Positions 27,743 to 36,122 of a stretch of 41,945 bases of DNA are shown one piece after another. Position 1 is the first letter of the stretch, and each line of letters starts with the position of its first letter. Below the pieces are notes generated by a model. It saw only the letters and a list, made by a program, of their open reading frames with translations. It ran no database searches and was not told where the DNA came from. The position numbers and the translations under genes are program-made. Source of the DNA: UBA7328 sp002471345 (lineage in GTDB: Bacteria; Bacteroidota; Bacteroidia; Chitinophagales; Saprospiraceae); NCBI GenBank assembly GCA_964011275.1, contig CAXGOB010000046.1, positions 1 to 41,945 on the forward strand. The letters run 5' to 3'.

Positions 27743-27946
27743 AAATTGAAACTGCACAGACAAGATCGAATTCAATCGTAAATCACCCAAAATTATTCAG
27801 CGATCTACTTCATTTTTCCTAAGTTAAGCGAGTGTCTATCTTCCAAATAATAGAAGTGTTGAGTGCTTCTTTAGAGCAAGTTAATAGGTATTTCAATCTC
27901 AACGCTCAACAAATCCGTATTTTGTTTCACTTAAAACCTACCTCTC

Positions 27947-30058
27947 ATGATAAAAAATATATTTCGGTTAGTCATCGTAACATTTACGAGCATAATTCTC
28001 AATTCTTGTAGTGCTGGACTTACATCCAAAATCACCAAGTCTGAAATTCTTTGGGACACTTGGGGCGTTCCACATATATATGCTACAAATGAAAGTGACC
28101 TGTACTATCAAATGGGGTGGGCTCAAATGCATAGTCATGGTGATTTACTAATGAAATTATATGCAGAAGCTAGGGGAGAGGCTCCAAAATATTTAGGTGA
28201 AAGTGCATTGGAACTAACTGAGAAACTACATACACTTGGTATTCCAGGTTTGGCTAAAAGTCATTATTCCCAACTTTATGATGAAGAGAAATCAGTTTTA
28301 TCTGATTTTGTAGATGGTATCAATTCATATGCTGTCGAACATCCTGAACATATTGAGGAAAACCTCAGAGGAATACTTCCTATTTTAGAAACAGATGTTT
28401 ATGCTCATTCCCTCCGGGATTTTTATGTTGAGTTCATTGGAAATAGAGAATTAGCCAATGCACAAAACATTGAAATGGGGTCTAACACCTGGGCCGTTAG
28501 TCCTGAGAGGTCAACTTCAGGAAAAGCAATGTTAGTTGCAAATCCGCACCTTCAATACAACGATTTATGGTTATTCTATGAAGCCCATTTGAATACAGAT
28601 GATTATAGTATATATGGTTCTACATTGATAGGCCTGCCTACACTTGGCATCGCTTTTAATGAGCATTTGGGATGGAGCCATACTGTTAATACTTTAGATG
28701 CAGCTGACTTGTACAAGCTGAAATTAGATGGCGATGGTTATATTTTAGATAGAGAGACAAAGCATTTTACAAAAAGGAATTATGACATAGAAATTTTAGA
28801 GGAGAATGGTAATTATTCAATCAAAAAACTTGAAGTAAAACATTCTGATCATGGCCCAATAGTTAGAGAAAGTGATAATGAAGCTATCGCACTAAGATTG
28901 GCTAGAATAAAAGACCCCGGGCACATGACTCATCAATGGAAAAAAATGGGAGAAAGCAGAACTTTAGAAGAATTCCAAACAGTTCTTAAAGCGAATGATC
29001 TTCCCATGTTCAATGTGATGTATGCAGACAAAATGGGGAATATATTTTACCACTTTGCAGGATATGTGCCAGAGAGAATCGAAGGTGATTGGGAATTTTG
29101 GAGTGGCGAGGTACCGGGAGATGAATCTAAATTCATTTGGAATACATACCACACTTATGAGGAAATGCCTAAACTTTTAAATCCAAAATCTGGATGGCTT
29201 CAAAATGCTAATGACCCTCCCTACACTTCTACTATTCCAATAGAAATCAATCCTGATGATTATCCATCATATATGGCCCCGCTAGAAATGGAATTCAGAC
29301 CTCAGCGTTCTGCACACATTATGATGGCTGATGAATCAGTCACTTTTGATGAATTGGTGGCATACAAACACAGCACTACAATGGAGATTGCAGATAGATT
29401 GATGGATGATTTGTTGTCTCTGGAACATGGAGAAATGAGCGCCATTCAGAAGGAGGCCTTTGAGGTCTTGAAAAAATGGGATATGCGAGCTGAAGTTAAT
29501 TCAGAAGGAGGTGTGTTATTTGCAAATTGGCTATTGCGTATTAGTGGTGGCAGGCCTTATGGCAATCATTACTTCGAAAAAGATTGGTCTTTAGATGCTC
29601 CAGATACTACACCTGATGGATTAAAAGATGGAGATGCTGCACTTGTTGCACTAGAAAAAGTTGCATCAGAAATGAAAGAAAACTATGGTAAAATTAATGT
29701 AAGATGGGGCGATGTCAATAAGTTGAAAATAGGAGACAAAATGGTACCCGGCAATGGTGGGCATGGCTGGCTAGGAGAGTTTAGAACGGTTTATTACACT
29801 CCTTTAGCTAAACCTGGAACTCCAGAAGCTTTGACTAATTATGCTGTTGCAGGTGACACTTATGTCGCTGTGATTGAATTTGGCGACCGACCAAAAGCAA
29901 AAGTCTTATTGACCTACGGGAATGCGACACAAAAAGGTGACTCCCATGTTGGAGATCAATTGGAAATGTTTTCTCAAAAGAAAATGAGAGATGCATGGTT
30001 TGAAAGAACAGATGTAGAGGCTAATTTAGAGAGAACGGAGGTCTTGAATAGAAAATAA
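27947..30058 (+). CDS. Penicillin acylase family protein, lipoprotein
   Basis: 703 residues. A lipoprotein signal (IVTFTSIILNSC, lipobox LNSC) directs it to the periplasm or outer membrane. It is an Ntn-hydrolase precursor of the penicillin G/acyl-homoserine-lactone acylase family. The alpha chain starts ILWDTWGVPHIYA and YYQMGWAQMHSHGDL. Autoprocessing would occur before Ser179 in MGSNTWAVSPERS. The beta chain then carries LVANPHLQY, LIGLPTLGIAFNEHLGWSHT, GWLQNANDPPY and HGWLGEFRTVYYTP. It hydrolyses amide bonds of acylated compounds; possible substrates are N-acyl homoserine lactones, acyl amino acids or cyclic lipopeptides, not decidable here. A possible intrinsic terminator (30135-30172) follows, shared with the convergent acyl-CoA dehydrogenase gene. 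Confidence 0.9.
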   Translation: MIKNIFRLVIVTFTSIILNSCSAGLTSKITKSEILWDTWGVPHIYATNESDLYYQMGWAQMHSHGDLLMKLYAEARGEAPKYLGESALELTEKLHTLGIPGLAKSHYSQLYDEEKSVLSDFVDGINSYAVEHPEHIEENLRGILPILETDVYAHSLRDFYVEFIGNRELANAQNIEMGSNTWAVSPERSTSGKAMLVANPHLQYNDLWLFYEAHLNTDDYSIYGSTLIGLPTLGIAFNEHLGWSHTVNTLDAADLYKLKLDGDGYILDRETKHFTKRNYDIEILEENGNYSIKKLEVKHSDHGPIVRESDNEAIALRLARIKDPGHMTHQWKKMGESRTLEEFQTVLKANDLPMFNVMYADKMGNIFYHFAGYVPERIEGDWEFWSGEVPGDESKFIWNTYHTYEEMPKLLNPKSGWLQNANDPPYTSTIPIEINPDDYPSYMAPLEMEFRPQRSAHIMMADESVTFDELVAYKHSTTMEIADRLMDDLLSLEHGEMSAIQKEAFEVLKKWDMRAEVNSEGGVLFANWLLRISGGRPYGNHYFEKDWSLDAPDTTPDGLKDGDAALVALEKVASEMKENYGKINVRWGDVNKLKIGDKMVPGNGGHGWLGEFRTVYYTPLAKPGTPEALTNYAVAGDTYVAVIEFGDRPKAKVLLTYGNATQKGDSHVGDQLEMFSQKKMRDAWFERTDVEANLERTEVLNRK

Positions 30059-30134
30059 ATGTCAAAAAAGGTTTGACTGAAAAATGGAATTAATTAAAGC
30101 TCTATTCTACGGATATGACTCTTTGTTCATCCAA

Positions 30135-30172
30135 AAAAACTAAACCTTCTTATAGGCAGGTTTATAGTTTTT
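30135..30172. terminator. Candidate bidirectional terminator
   Basis: AAAAACTAAACCT (30135-30147) pairs with AGGTTTATAGTTTTT (30158-30172) with a 2-base bulge and a 10-base loop. On the plus strand the stem ends in TTTTT; on the minus strand it is followed by T7 (complement of 30133-30139). It overlaps the last codons and stop of the acyl-CoA dehydrogenase gene and lies about 80 bases after the acylase gene, so it can serve both convergent genes. Confidence 0.5.
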
Positions 30173-31303
30173 GTTATCAACAACGATTTTTGATATAATC
30201 TCTTTCATAATCTCAGAGGTACCTCCATAAATAGGTATAACTCTAGCATCTCTATGCAACCTTCCAATAGGATACTCTTCCATGAATCCGTATCCACCAA
30301 ACATTTGCAAACAATCATATACCATTTTATTAAGAAGGTCCGAAGTTTTGAGCTTAAGCATCGAACATTCTTTCACTACATGTTCACCTTGTGATAGTTT
30401 ATAGCTAGTATGATCTGAAAAAGTTTTCCAAGCGGACCACTCTGTTTCTAGTTCGGCTATTTTATGTCGAAGAACTTGGAATTGGTTAATTGATTTTCCA
30501 AATGCCTTTCTTTCTGAAATGTATTGTAGGGTGAGATCAAGAGCATATCTCATCGTTCCAATATTGGCTATGGCTAATGTTAACCTTTCTTCCTGTAAGC
30601 TCTCCATCATGTAGTAGAACCCTTTGCCCTCCTCACCAATGAGGTTTTCTACAGGAACTTTTACATTATTAAACGCTAATTCAGCAGTATCTGAACACCT
30701 TATACCAACTTTATCCAATTTGGAACGAGATACACCTTCACTATCCAGATCAATAATGATCATCGAGATTCCTTCTCCAGTCTTACATGCCGTTACACAA
30801 TAGTCTCCATAGTAACCATTAGAGATAAATGTTTTCGAACCATCGATAATATAGAAATCGCCATCTCTTTTAGCTGTAGTCCTCAGTGCTCTCAAATCTG
30901 AACCTGCAAATGGCTCAGTCATACCCAGAGATCCAATCTTTTCACCGGAAACACTAGGTACCAGATATTTCTCTTTAATGAATGGACTACCAGCATTAAC
31001 CAAGTAATTCATAGCTAAATACGAATGAGAAGCAATCACTGTAGAAAATCCTGGTGAACCACCAGTCTGAGCAATTTCCTCACACAGAACAGCACTATAC
31101 ATAAAATCAAGCCCCATTCCACCGTACTTTTCATCTACTTCCAGGCCTAAGAAACCCATCTCTCCTGCCTTCTTTAGCACGCCTCTATCCACTTTTCCCT
31201 CTTCTTCCCATTTGGTGATATGAGGTGTGATTTCAGCCTTTACAAAGTCTCTCAGACTGTCTCTAAAAAGGATATGTTCTTCTGTGTAGAATAATTTGTC
31301 CAT
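30140..31303 (-). CDS. Acyl-CoA dehydrogenase (LCAD-like)
   Basis: 387 residues, cytoplasmic FAD enzyme introducing the alpha,beta double bond in acyl-CoA. Domains are the N-terminal helical part (FRDSLRDFVKAEITPHI), the middle beta domain (GSLGMTEPFAGSDLRAL, FISNGYYGDY) and the C-terminal helical domain (SERKAFGKSINQFQVLRHKI, MFGGYGFMEEYPIGRLHRDA). The C-terminal active-site stretch is IPIYGGTSEIMKE, with Gly where MCAD has its catalytic Glu. As in long-chain and isovaleryl-CoA dehydrogenases, the base is therefore probably the Glu in LQEERLTLA. Substrate chain length is not proven. An enoyl-CoA hydratase gene lies nearby on the other strand. Confidence 0.93.
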   Translation of the reverse strand: MDKLFYTEEHILFRDSLRDFVKAEITPHITKWEEEGKVDRGVLKKAGEMGFLGLEVDEKYGGMGLDFMYSAVLCEEIAQTGGSPGFSTVIASHSYLAMNYLVNAGSPFIKEKYLVPSVSGEKIGSLGMTEPFAGSDLRALRTTAKRDGDFYIIDGSKTFISNGYYGDYCVTACKTGEGISMIIIDLDSEGVSRSKLDKVGIRCSDTAELAFNNVKVPVENLIGEEGKGFYYMMESLQEERLTLAIANIGTMRYALDLTLQYISERKAFGKSINQFQVLRHKIAELETEWSAWKTFSDHTSYKLSQGEHVVKECSMLKLKTSDLLNKMVYDCLQMFGGYGFMEEYPIGRLHRDARVIPIYGGTSEIMKEIISKIVVDNKNYKPAYKKV

Positions 31304-31378
31304 GATCGTATGATTGAAAGATGAATTTCTGAAATATTAAATTGAGAGTAAAGAAAACTGATTTAAGAAAAATTAGAC

Positions 31379-31409
31379 AAAAAAAAAAGCCATGATCGAT
31401 GATCACAGC
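31379..31409 (-). terminator. Intrinsic terminator of the HPF-like gene
   Basis: On the minus strand GCTGTGATC pairs with GATCATGGC (nine pairs including two G-U, loop ATC) and is followed directly by T10 (31388-31379). It lies 22 bases after the HPF-like stop codon and separates that gene from the acyl-CoA dehydrogenase gene downstream on the same strand. Confidence 0.75.
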
Positions 31410-31430
31410 CTTATATTTTCACTCTTTATT

Positions 31431-31724
31431 TTATTTCCGCGAATAATGTTTGGATTTATATTTCTCTACTTGGGTATAAAGCTTTTGTGTGGCCTGTTCT
31501 AGTGCAAATTCATGATTATGCCCATTAGCCTCTGCAAAAACATCTTTCCCTTTAAGTCTGGCCTGAAGCTTTATCTTTTTGTACTTATGCTTCTTGCCTC
31601 TAAAAAACACTCTTATTGATTCCAGAAAAGGATAATTGGAAAAATATTTGGATAGCTTTCCTCTTACTACGTTCTCAAATCCTGTATTTCCTTCCAATTC
31701 GTTTCTTTCTACTTTAATATCCAT
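31431..31724 (-). CDS. HPF/RaiA-family ribosome-associated protein
   Basis: 97 residues from ATG at 31724 (MDIKVERNELEGNTGF); the frame is open further upstream to 31763, but those residues (MLKLFNHYKYLIH) do not fit the family. The remainder matches the short ribosome hibernation-promoting factor/sigma-54-modulation fold: beta strand, helix FENVVRGKLSKYFS, a strand with basic residues (RGKKHKYKKIKLQARLKG), then helix EFALEQATQKLYTQVEKY and a basic tail. Short HPF proteins bind the 30S subunit in stationary phase. The match is from pattern only and the sequence is divergent. It has its own intrinsic terminator downstream. Confidence 0.75.
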   Translation of the reverse strand: MDIKVERNELEGNTGFENVVRGKLSKYFSNYPFLESIRVFFRGKKHKYKKIKLQARLKGKDVFAEANGHNHEFALEQATQKLYTQVEKYKSKHYSRK

Positions 31725-31975
31725 ATGAATCAAATATTTATAGTGATTAAATAATTTCAACAATTACTTCCTTTATCTATATAAAGGATATAATTTAAAT
31801 GTAGTTCATTTTTTCATAAAACTCCAATTTGTTCATCATTTATATGTGAATAATTGTAATATGAAAAGCTTAAAATGAATGGAACCATTTAGTGTCTGGT
31901 ATTTATCTTTTAATTGTTTAACCAAATTGGATGATTCAATTATTTATCATTGCAAAAAACAATTTCAAAAAGAAT

Positions 31976-32755
31976 ATGGATTACCAGAATATAATATTAG
32001 AAAAGGAGGATCGGATAATAACCATTACCATAAACAGACCCAAAGCCTTAAATGCTTTGAATCAGGGCGTGCTCAATGAATTGGAGCATTTTTTTCAGAA
32101 TGAATCGGACATTTCTCAAATCGATGGAGTAATCATAACCGGTGCTGGAGAAAGAGCATTTGTTGCTGGAGCCGACATTAAGGAATTTTCAGGATTGACA
32201 AAAGAAATAGCAACAGAACGTGGATCAAAAGTTCATGACATTTATTTCAGCATAGAGAACTTTCAAAGACCTGTAATTGCAGCAGTTAATGGTTTTGCTC
32301 TTGGAGGAGGTTGTGAGCTTGCTATGGCATGTCATATGAGAGTAGCTGGTGATAAAGCTCGATTCGGGCAACCTGAAGTTAATCTTGGTATTATACCTGG
32401 ATATGGCGGTACACAAAGGCTTGTTCAATTGATTGGTAAAGCTAAAGCTCTAGAATTGATGATGACGACTGAAATGATTGATGCTGAAACAGCTTTACGT
32501 CTTGGACTTGCCAATCATGTGGTGCCACATGGTGAAGAGGTAGAAAAAGCAAAAGAATTAATTAAAACGATCGGCACAAAGTCTCCTCTTGCAGTTTCGG
32601 AAGTCATTAAATGTGTAAATAGTTATTTTGACAAAAATGCAAATGGATATACACAAGAAATAACTTCATTTTCAAAACTTTCTATAACTGAAGATTTTAA
32701 AGAAGGAGCAGCAGCTTTTGTAGAAAAAAGAAAGGCTAATTGGAAAAGTGAATAA
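31976..32755 (+). CDS. Enoyl-CoA hydratase/isomerase family protein
   Basis: 259 residues from ATG at 31976 (MDYQNIILEKEDRIITITIN); a longer frame starts at 31931, but its extra 15 residues are not family-like. The crotonase fold is clear: NRPKALNALNQ, the oxyanion-hole segment AFVAGADIKEF, then GFALGGGCELAMACHMRVA (first catalytic Glu) and ARFGQPEVNLGIIPGYGG (second catalytic Glu). Both glutamates are present, so hydratase activity (trans-2-enoyl-CoA to 3-hydroxyacyl-CoA) is likely, in fatty-acid or branched-chain catabolism. It lies upstream of the his leader on the same strand, but the his operon has its own candidate promoter. Confidence 0.92.
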   Translation: MDYQNIILEKEDRIITITINRPKALNALNQGVLNELEHFFQNESDISQIDGVIITGAGERAFVAGADIKEFSGLTKEIATERGSKVHDIYFSIENFQRPVIAAVNGFALGGGCELAMACHMRVAGDKARFGQPEVNLGIIPGYGGTQRLVQLIGKAKALELMMTTEMIDAETALRLGLANHVVPHGEEVEKAKELIKTIGTKSPLAVSEVIKCVNSYFDKNANGYTQEITSFSKLSITEDFKEGAAAFVEKRKANWKSE

Positions 32756-32780
32756 GACTAAAACATATTTTGAAAAGTCA

Positions 32781-32813
32781 TTTGCACCTCTAAAAGTAAT
32801 TGTTATATATTCG
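32781..32813 (+). promoter_or_regulatory. Candidate his operon promoter
   Basis: TTTG at 32781-32784 (-33 element) and TATATTCG at 32806-32813 (TAnnTTTG with one mismatch) are separated by 21 bases, acceptable for the Bacteroidota primary sigma factor. Transcription would start near 32818-32822, giving a 5' untranslated stretch of about 12-16 bases before the leader peptide. Confidence 0.55.
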
Positions 32814-32833
32814 CAACTCATTTACAAAATATA

Positions 32834-32869
32834 ATGACACATCATCATCACAATAAAGCTCCAATCTAA
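32834..32869 (+). CDS. hisL: Histidine operon leader peptide
   Basis: An 11-codon open frame, ATG at 32834 to TAA at 32867, encodes MTHHHHNKAPI with four consecutive His codons (CAT CAT CAT CAC). It sits between a candidate promoter and an intrinsic terminator, 78 bases upstream of hisG. Such His-codon runs sense charged tRNA-His in ribosome-mediated attenuation: low charging stalls the ribosome here. There is no Shine-Dalgarno site, as usual for this phylum. The gene symbol is used by functional analogy with enterobacterial hisL; the sequence is not homologous in detail. The two alternative RNA folds described in the attenuator entry support the reading. Confidence 0.82.
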   Translation: MTHHHHNKAPI

Positions 32870-32929
32870 AGATTAAGCCTGATGTGATATTAAAATATAA
32901 AGCTCGCTTGGTCTCAAGGGAGCTTTTTT
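32847..32929 (+). promoter_or_regulatory. Transcription attenuator of the his operon
   Basis: Two mutually exclusive folds are visible. Terminator: AAGCTC (32900-32905) with GAGCTT (32920-32925) plus CTTG/CAAG above a G-G mismatch, loop GTCT, then T6. Antiterminator: GATTAAGC (32871-32878) with GCTTGGTC (32906-32913), eight pairs including two G-U, which uses bases of the terminator's 5' arm. Upstream, AATC (32863-32866) can pair with GATT (32871-32874), and ATCACA (32847-32852) with TGTGAT (32883-32888). A ribosome stalled on the His codons would leave GATTAAGC free (readthrough). A ribosome reaching the leader stop codon at 32867 would cover it (termination). Confidence 0.78.
32900..32929 (+). 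terminator. Intrinsic terminator in the his leader
   Basis: Stem AAGCTC-g-CTTG / CAAG-g-GAGCTT with a GTCT loop and six T residues (32924-32929). It lies 18 bases before the hisG start codon, so it can only act as a conditional attenuator of the operon. The upstream enoyl-CoA hydratase gene ends 145 bases earlier. Confidence 0.8.
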
Positions 32930-32947
32930 CATTTAAAGAATTATAAG

Positions 32948-33808
32948 ATGAACGAACTCAACATAGCGGTACAGAAGAAAGGAAGAATGTACGATGATTG
33001 CATTGGATTACTTAAAAAATGTGGATTCTCTATCCACAACAGTCGTGATCAACTTAAAATAAAAGTTAGAAATTTTGATGCAAATCTTCTGTTTCTAAGA
33101 AACAGTGATATTCCAAAATATGTGGCGAATGGTGTAGCAGATATGGGTTTTCTGGGTCAGAACACCATAAAGGAGAAAGCTCCTGAATTAAAAACCATTA
33201 TGGATCTCGGGTTTCAAAAGTGTCGTCTCTCCATTGCTGTACCTAAAGACAATAACTGGTATAATGGAGTAAAATCATTAGAAGGCAGAAAAATTGCTAC
33301 ATCATATCCTAATTCTTTACAATCCTTTTTAGATGAACACAATGTAAAAGCAGAGATTCATTTTATTCAAGGATCTGTGGAAATAGCTCCAAACATAGGT
33401 TTAGCTGATGCTATATGTGATCTAGTGGAATCTGGGAGTACACTTTTCAAAAATGGACTAGAAGAGAAAGATGTAATGCTATTCTCAGAGGCTACAATTG
33501 CGGTCAATGAAACCGCCTTGTTAAAAAAGAGAGAACTGATAGATGAATTAGTTTTTAGAATTCAATCAGTACAAAAAGCTCAGAGTCATAAGTACATTTT
33601 AATGAACGTACCCAATGATAAAATACAAGAAGTGAGTAATATTTTACCAGTGCTCAAAAGTCCAACGGTTCTTCCTCTGGTTGAAGAGGGGTGGAGCTCT
33701 CTTCATTCTGTGATAAGTGAAAATGATTTTTGGTCGGTAATAAGCGAATTGAAAAAATTAGGTGCTCAAGGAATAATTGTTACACCAATTGAAAAAATGG
33801 TAATGTAA
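32948..33808 (+). CDS. hisG: ATP phosphoribosyltransferase, long form
   Basis: 286 residues. First step of histidine synthesis: condenses ATP with PRPP to phosphoribosyl-ATP. The N-terminal part begins NIAVQKKGRMYDDCIGLLKK; the PRPP-binding region contains ADAICDLVESGSTLFKNGL. The C-terminal ~75 residues (ILMNVPNDKIQEVSNILPVL, GWSSLHSVISENDFW) form the regulatory ACT-like domain of the long HisG form, which gives feedback inhibition by histidine and makes HisZ unnecessary. It is the first gene after the leader attenuator and its TAA overlaps the hisD ATG by one base. Confidence 0.95.
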   Translation: MNELNIAVQKKGRMYDDCIGLLKKCGFSIHNSRDQLKIKVRNFDANLLFLRNSDIPKYVANGVADMGFLGQNTIKEKAPELKTIMDLGFQKCRLSIAVPKDNNWYNGVKSLEGRKIATSYPNSLQSFLDEHNVKAEIHFIQGSVEIAPNIGLADAICDLVESGSTLFKNGLEEKDVMLFSEATIAVNETALLKKRELIDELVFRIQSVQKAQSHKYILMNVPNDKIQEVSNILPVLKSPTVLPLVEEGWSSLHSVISENDFWSVISELKKLGAQGIIVTPIEKMVM

Positions 33809-35088
33809 TGAAGATCATTAACAGTCCAAATGACGAACAATTAGCAGCTTCACTCAAAAGACCAAGTATAAACACGGAGCAATTAGAAAATGTAATCAAT
33901 GATATATTTACGAATGTTTCTGAACAAGGAGATCAAGCCATAGTAAATTACACTAAACAGTTTGACAGTGTAGACTTAGCTTCACTAGAAGTAAGCGGAG
34001 AAACAATAAAGAATGCAGGAAATCAACTCTCTGAATCACTCAAATCGGCTATTCAAATTGCTTACCAAAACATCAAAACATTTCATGACGCTCAAGTGAT
34101 GAATGATTTAAGTGTAATCACAACTGAAGGAGTAGAGTGTTTTCAACGTACAAGTGCTATTGAATCTGTTGGCCTTTACATTCCCGGTGGAACAGCACCA
34201 TTGTTTTCCACTGTCCTTATGCTGGGCATTCCTGCTTCTATAGCAGGGTGTGAAAATGTTATTTTATGCAGTCCTCCTCAGAGTAATGGAGAAATTCATC
34301 CAGCAACTATCTATACAGCAAACCTCTGTGGAATCAGTCAAATATATCGAGTTGGAGGAAGTCAAGCCATTGCCGCAATGACAATAGGTACTGAATCTAT
34401 TCCAAAAGTAAATAAGCTTTTTGGCCCAGGCAATCAATATGTTACGGCTGCAAAACAAAAAGCACAGAAATATGGATTAGCCATTGATTTACCAGCAGGT
34501 CCTTCTGAGGTTTTAGTATATGCTGATGAAACAGCACAACCGTCTTTTGTCGCAGCTGATCTTCTTTCACAAGCTGAGCATGGGGTAGACAGTCAAGTTG
34601 TATTAGTTGCTTCAAATGAAAAAGTAGCTACTGAGACAGTAAATCATGTCATAACTCAAACCGCTTCATTGCCAAGAAAAGAAGTCATAAAGCAATGCCT
34701 TCAAAATAGTGTTGCTCTCATTATTGAGGATAAGAATAAAGCATTTGATTTTATAAATAACTATGCTCCAGAGCATTTCATCATTGCTTCAAACCATTCA
34801 GATCAATACATCCCGCTGATTAAGAATGCAGGGTCAGTTTTTCTTGGTAATTATAGCCCTGAAAGTGCAGGTGATTATGCTTCAGGCACTAATCATACAC
34901 TTCCGACAAGTGGATATGCTAAATCATATAGCGGTACGAATCTTGATGCTTTTGTGAAAAAAATCACCTTTCAAAAGTTAAGTAAAAAAGGAATTCAAAA
35001 CTTGGGTGATACTATTATGACTATGGCAAGAGAAGAACAACTAGAAGCACATGCAAGAGCCGTTGAAATCAGACTAAACAACTTGTGA
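33808..35088 (+). CDS. hisD: Histidinol dehydrogenase
   Basis: 426 residues, standard length. Catalyses the last two steps, histidinol to histidinal to histidine, with two NAD+ and Zn2+. Typical stretches are ESVGLYIPGGTAPLFSTVLM, VGGSQAIAAMTIGTESIPKV, KLFGPGNQYVTAAKQ, DLPAGPSEVLVYAD, LLSQAEHGVDSQ (zinc and catalytic residues), NYAPEHFI, and SAGDYASGTNHTLPTSGYAK near the end. The start codon overlaps the hisG stop (TAATG); its own TGA overlaps the hisC start (TGATG). Confidence 0.97.
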   Translation: MKIINSPNDEQLAASLKRPSINTEQLENVINDIFTNVSEQGDQAIVNYTKQFDSVDLASLEVSGETIKNAGNQLSESLKSAIQIAYQNIKTFHDAQVMNDLSVITTEGVECFQRTSAIESVGLYIPGGTAPLFSTVLMLGIPASIAGCENVILCSPPQSNGEIHPATIYTANLCGISQIYRVGGSQAIAAMTIGTESIPKVNKLFGPGNQYVTAAKQKAQKYGLAIDLPAGPSEVLVYADETAQPSFVAADLLSQAEHGVDSQVVLVASNEKVATETVNHVITQTASLPRKEVIKQCLQNSVALIIEDKNKAFDFINNYAPEHFIIASNHSDQYIPLIKNAGSVFLGNYSPESAGDYASGTNHTLPTSGYAKSYSGTNLDAFVKKITFQKLSKKGIQNLGDTIMTMAREEQLEAHARAVEIRLNNL

Positions 35089-36122
35089 TGGGCATCGAGG
35101 AATTAGTTAGAGAGAATGTGAAAATTTTGGCTCCTTACAGCTCGGCACGGGATGAATTTTGGGGAATGGATTATGTACTCTTAGATGCTAATGAAAATCC
35201 ATATGACACCGATATTAATCGATATCCAGATCCATATCAAAGACTGTTAAAGACAAAGGTTGCAAAGATTAAGGGTGTCCGTTCAGATCAAATTTTTATT
35301 GGGAACGGATCGGATGAAATCATAGATTTACTCTTCAGGGTTTTTTGCGAGCCTTACAAAGATACTTGTTATGCACTTTCTCCTAGTTATGGGATGTACA
35401 AAGTGAGTGCAAGTATCAATGCAGTCGACATTCATTATTCAAGTCTAAGAGATGACTTTTCTATAGATGTAACAGATCTTCTATCTAATGTAAAAAGCAG
35501 TGACAAGCTACTTTTCCTCTGCAGTCCCAATAATCCAACGGGAAATATATTCTCCCTTTCTGACTTGAATGAAATCTGTTATTCCTTTAAAGGAATTGTT
35601 ATAATTGACGAAGCATATATTGACTTTTCTGATCACTCCTCAATGATTTCTAGGTTAGATCGTTTTGACAATCTTGTTGTATTACAAACCATGTCAAAAG
35701 CATGGGGAGCGGCAGGACTACGAGTAGGGCTGGGGTTTATGAATAAAGAGATAGTCCATTTCTTGAATAAGATTAAACCTCCTTACAATGTAAATCAACT
35801 ATCTCAAAATAGGGCATTAAAACTATTAGAAGATGTAGAAAGCCATGAATCAATAGTGAACAAAATTATATCACAAAGAAAGTGGCTCGAATCTGAATTA
35901 AAACACTGTAAATCAGTCATCAAAGTTCACAATAGTGAAGCCAACTACATATTGGTACAATTTCAGCACCCAAAAGAAATCTATGAGTTGTTGAAATCAG
36001 AAGGTATAATTGTGAGAGATCGTACGGCTGCGCCTTTATGTTCAGGATGTTTAAGATTGACAATAGGAAAAAGTGATGAAAATATAAGAATGCTAAACCT
36101 TATAAAATCCTTTAGTAAATGA
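35088..36122 (+). CDS. hisC: Histidinol-phosphate aminotransferase
   Basis: 344 residues from ATG at 35088; a GTG three bases earlier is in frame, but ATG gives the TGATG overlap with hisD. PLP-dependent class I/II aminotransferase converting imidazole-acetol phosphate to histidinol phosphate with glutamate. Motifs are DANENPYDTDINRYPDPYQ, FIGNGSDEIIDLLFR, CSPNNPTGN, IIDEAYIDFS, and the PLP lysine in MSKAWGAAGLRVG, followed by VRDRTAAPLCSGCLRLTIG. Its TGA overlaps the hisB ATG by 4 bases. Confidence 0.96.
   Translation: MGIEELVRENVKILAPYSSARDEFWGMDYVLLDANENPYDTDINRYPDPYQRLLKTKVAKIKGVRSDQIFIGNGSDEIIDLLFRVFCEPYKDTCYALSPSYGMYKVSASINAVDIHYSSLRDDFSIDVTDLLSNVKSSDKLLFLCSPNNPTGNIFSLSDLNEICYSFKGIVIIDEAYIDFSDHSSMISRLDRFDNLVVLQTMSKAWGAAGLRVGLGFMNKEIVHFLNKIKPPYNVNQLSQNRALKLLEDVESHESIVNKIISQRKWLESELKHCKSVIKVHNSEANYILVQFQHPKEIYELLKSEGIIVRDRTAAPLCSGCLRLTIGKSDENIRMLNLIKSFSK

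Noticed and set aside
27823..28011. An open stretch of about 60 codons on the plus strand overlapping the start of the penicillin acylase gene, reading protein-like upstream of it
   Set aside because: It has no ATG start, overlaps the well-supported signal peptide of the acylase in another frame, and matches no family I recognise.
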